Origin: an uncultured Desulfobacterales bacterium
Lineage (GTDB): Bacteria > Desulfobacterota > Desulfobacteria > Desulfobacterales > UBA11574
Direction of reading: 5' to 3'
NCBI GenBank assembly: GCA_937925895.1
Contig: CALANC010000069.1
Location: forward strand, 1 to 7,310
Length of the DNA stretch: 7,310 bases
Positions 5,661 to 7,310 of the stretch are shown here, in pieces. Position numbers and translations under genes: made by a program. Position 1 is the stretch's first letter, and every line of letters starts with the position of its first letter. The notes beneath the pieces are model-generated. The model saw only the letters and a list, made by a program, of their open reading frames with translations. It was not told the origin of the DNA and made no database searches.

Positions 5661-7134
5661 GCTTTACTGAAAGGAAAAATACATAGAAAAATCCGCTTGT
5701 ATATATCAGCAGGAAGGGGCTGACCAGATATTTACTGAAAAAAAGAAACATGATCAGGCCGGCGAGTGAATATAGTCCCAGAAAAAATTCAAGAATGGAT
5801 ACGGACGTTAAGGGAATTGCGTAACGCTTGTTTTTCCATTGATCCTTCTTTTGGTTTATGCCGTATTTGGGTGTCCGGATAAAACCACTTTCCAAATTTA
5901 ACAGCGCTTCAAGAACTGCTTTGGTATTGTTTACAGCGATTCCCGTTCCAAGGCAGATTAGAAATGGCAGGTACTTGATGCGGCTTTTCCAATTTCGATA
6001 AAGAAGGCGTTGGGAAAATATATACATAGATGAGGGGCCAAAGGTGGCCAAACAAAGCAGGGTGAATATCATTGCCGGGAAGGCGAGATTATTAAAAAAC
6101 CATTGAGAGTATAGCATAGGAATAGACGTCAACACCACCAGGAGCATCATGGGATGAACCATATAATGGGTCAAGTGCAAAAATGCCTGGATTTTTATCA
6201 AAAGCGAAATATCTGATTTAAACAGGTTGCCGAGATTTTTTTTAGCCGTTTGAATCGATCCCTTGGCCCAGCGGTGCTGCTGAGATTTAAAAGCGTTTAT
6301 GGTCACCGGCACTTCAGCCGGGCAGACGATTTCCGGTGCAAAAGTTAACTTCCATCCGGAAAGCTGAGCCCGATAACTCAGGTCCAGGTCTTCCGTTAAG
6401 GTGTCGGCCTGCCACCCTCCGGCATCTTGGATGGCCTTTTTACGCCAGATGCCTGCAGTGCCGTTAAAATTCATAAAAAAACCGCTCCATGCTCTTGAGG
6501 CTTGCTCCACGGCAAAATGTCCGTCGATTCCCATGGATTGTGCTCTCGTTAGCAAGGAGTAATCGCTGTTGATATGTCCCCAGCGAGTTTGAAGCATACC
6601 AATGGTGGGATCTACAAAATAAGGAATTACTTCCTTTAAAAAACTCGGTTTCGGAATGAAATCGGCATCAAAAATTGCAACAAGCTCACCTTTTGCAGTT
6701 TTAAGGCCTTCTTTCAGAGCTCCGGCTTTAAAACCAATGCGATTCTGACGATGAATATAAACAATATCGATCCCTTGGTCCGCCATTTTTCCAATAATCG
6801 ATTGAGCAATTGTGCCCGTGTCATCGGTGGAATCATCCAGTACCTGGATTTCCAAAAGGTTTTTAGGATATTCGAGACGGCATACGGCTTTAACCAAACG
6901 CTCGATAACGTAACGCTCATTGAAAATAGGCAACTGGATGGTAATTCGCGGCCAGTTGTGTGGAGAAAAATTTTGATAAAAATTAATTTTGATTTGCTCA
7001 TGTCGTTTGAAGGCTTCGGGGCGATTCCGTCTATGAAATATCATCAAAAAATAGCAGTTCATGCCGTAGGTAAACAGAGACAACAGGGCAAATATAAATA
7101 CCATCAGGCAAAGGTATGGTAGGAAGTCAGCCAT
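5635..7134 (-). CDS. Cellulose synthase-like membrane family 2 glycosyltransferase
   Basis: This 499-residue protein has an N-terminal membrane helix (about 5-32), a cytosolic GT-A domain (about 60-300) and a C-terminal block of roughly five hydrophobic segments (about 313-342, 350-375, 388-404, 444-467, 470-490). The processive-type D,D,D,QxxRW set is complete: Asp100-Asp101 in VLDDSTDDT, FDADF with Asp156 and Asp158, LTEDLDLS with Asp249, and QQHRW (285-289). The pattern resembles the CESA_CaSu_A2-like group rather than true BcsA, and there is no PilZ domain for cyclic di-GMP control. It probably moves sugars from a nucleotide donor into a surface polysaccharide or glycolipid. It starts 46 bases after the methyltransferase stop, with no clear Shine-Dalgarno. 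A stop codon lies in frame just upstream, so the start cannot be earlier. It overlaps the GT-C gene by 26 bases. Confidence 0.93.
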   Translation of the reverse strand: MADFLPYLCLMVFIFALLSLFTYGMNCYFLMIFHRRNRPEAFKRHEQIKINFYQNFSPHNWPRITIQLPIFNERYVIERLVKAVCRLEYPKNLLEIQVLDDSTDDTGTIAQSIIGKMADQGIDIVYIHRQNRIGFKAGALKEGLKTAKGELVAIFDADFIPKPSFLKEVIPYFVDPTIGMLQTRWGHINSDYSLLTRAQSMGIDGHFAVEQASRAWSGFFMNFNGTAGIWRKKAIQDAGGWQADTLTEDLDLSYRAQLSGWKLTFAPEIVCPAEVPVTINAFKSQQHRWAKGSIQTAKKNLGNLFKSDISLLIKIQAFLHLTHYMVHPMMLLVVLTSIPMLYSQWFFNNLAFPAMIFTLLCLATFGPSSMYIFSQRLLYRNWKSRIKYLPFLICLGTGIAVNNTKAVLEALLNLESGFIRTPKYGINQKKDQWKNKRYAIPLTSVSILEFFLGLYSLAGLIMFLFFSKYLVSPFLLIYTSGFFYVFFLSVKHGYGKTKS

Positions 7135-7180
7135 CGTTCAGCTAAAATTGCATTTCGATAAGTTAACGAAAAATTGCTCT

Positions 7181-7310
7181 TCACGGTTTTCGAGCAACAA
7201 TGGTTACCATTTCTTTTTGGACATCGTAGGTTTCTATCTTAAAACCCACTTCTATCAATGTGGTTCTCGTCCAAGGCGGAGAACTTCGAAGTTTCCGGAA
7301 AAAGCTTTTT
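7181..7310 (-). CDS. C-terminal tail of a probable class I SAM-dependent methyltransferase (cut by window edge)
   Basis: Reading minus from the right edge, a frame gives 42 codons ending at TGA (7183-7181). The visible tail runs through TTLIEVGFKIETYDVQKEM to a final VTIVARKP. This pattern, an 'LxExGF' helix end, a strand, then a final strand ending in VARKP, is typical of the C-terminus of type 11/12 methyltransferases with a Rossmann fold. The SAM-binding motifs would lie outside the window, so the assignment rests on the tail alone. It is followed at 46 bases by the CESA-like gene in the same orientation and is probably part of the same operon. Confidence 0.6.
   Translation of the reverse strand, partial: KSFFRKLRSSPPWTRTTLIEVGFKIETYDVQKEMVTIVARKP

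Noticed and set aside
6751..7122. 123-codon plus-strand open frame
   Set aside because: It is antisense to the N-terminal half of the CESA-like glycosyltransferase, which carries complete catalytic motifs.
5635..7134. Bacterial cellulose synthase BcsA
   Set aside because: It has the D,D,D,QxxRW set, but at 499 residues it lacks the PilZ domain and no bcsB/bcsC-like neighbour is visible.

Overview
All recognisable genes lie on the minus strand, so the window reads right to left. They look like one long co-oriented cluster of envelope or glycan enzymes ending in radical SAM enzymes. Two 4Fe-4S SPASM-type radical SAM proteins, the style of the glycosyltransferases and the moderate base composition suggest an anaerobic or microaerophilic bacterium, most likely a Desulfobacterota (deltaproteobacterial) genome or metagenome bin. 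That placement is inference from gene style, not from a marker gene.

Layout in transcription order: the C-terminal tail of a probable SAM-dependent methyltransferase (7310-7181, cut by the right edge); a membrane-bound processive-type family 2 glycosyltransferase related to cellulose synthase-like proteins (7134-5635); a polytopic GT-C type glycosyltransferase resembling polyprenol-phosphate-sugar-dependent mannosyltransferases (5660-4278, overlapping its upstream neighbour); an exported DUF547 protein (4194-3421); a soluble DPM1-like family 2 glycosyltransferase (3376-2693). A gap of 366 bases follows, mostly filled by a large imperfect palindrome. After it come a radical SAM protein with a complete seven-cysteine SPASM domain (2326-1325), a second radical SAM/SPASM-like protein (1320-313), and the N-terminal 104 residues of a DUF2064/TIGR04282-type nucleotidyl/glycosyl-transferase-like protein (312-1, cut by the left edge).

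A plausible joint role is assembly of a lipid-linked or surface glycan. The DPM1-like enzyme could make a polyprenol-phosphate sugar, the GT-C enzyme could use it at the outer face of the inner membrane, and the CESA-like enzyme could extend or add a second sugar. The methyltransferase and radical SAM enzymes would then be tailoring enzymes. No substrate can be read from the sequence. The combination of two different SPASM enzymes, DUF547 and three glycosyltransferase types is the best candidate here for a poorly described pathway.

Two GC-rich, palindrome-like non-coding elements stand out. One, of about 230 bases, lies between the glycosyltransferase block and the radical SAM block. A smaller one (4212-4293) contains the stop codon of the GT-C gene. 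Both look like repeat or miniature mobile elements, not genes. No tRNA, rRNA, CRISPR array or transposase gene was seen.
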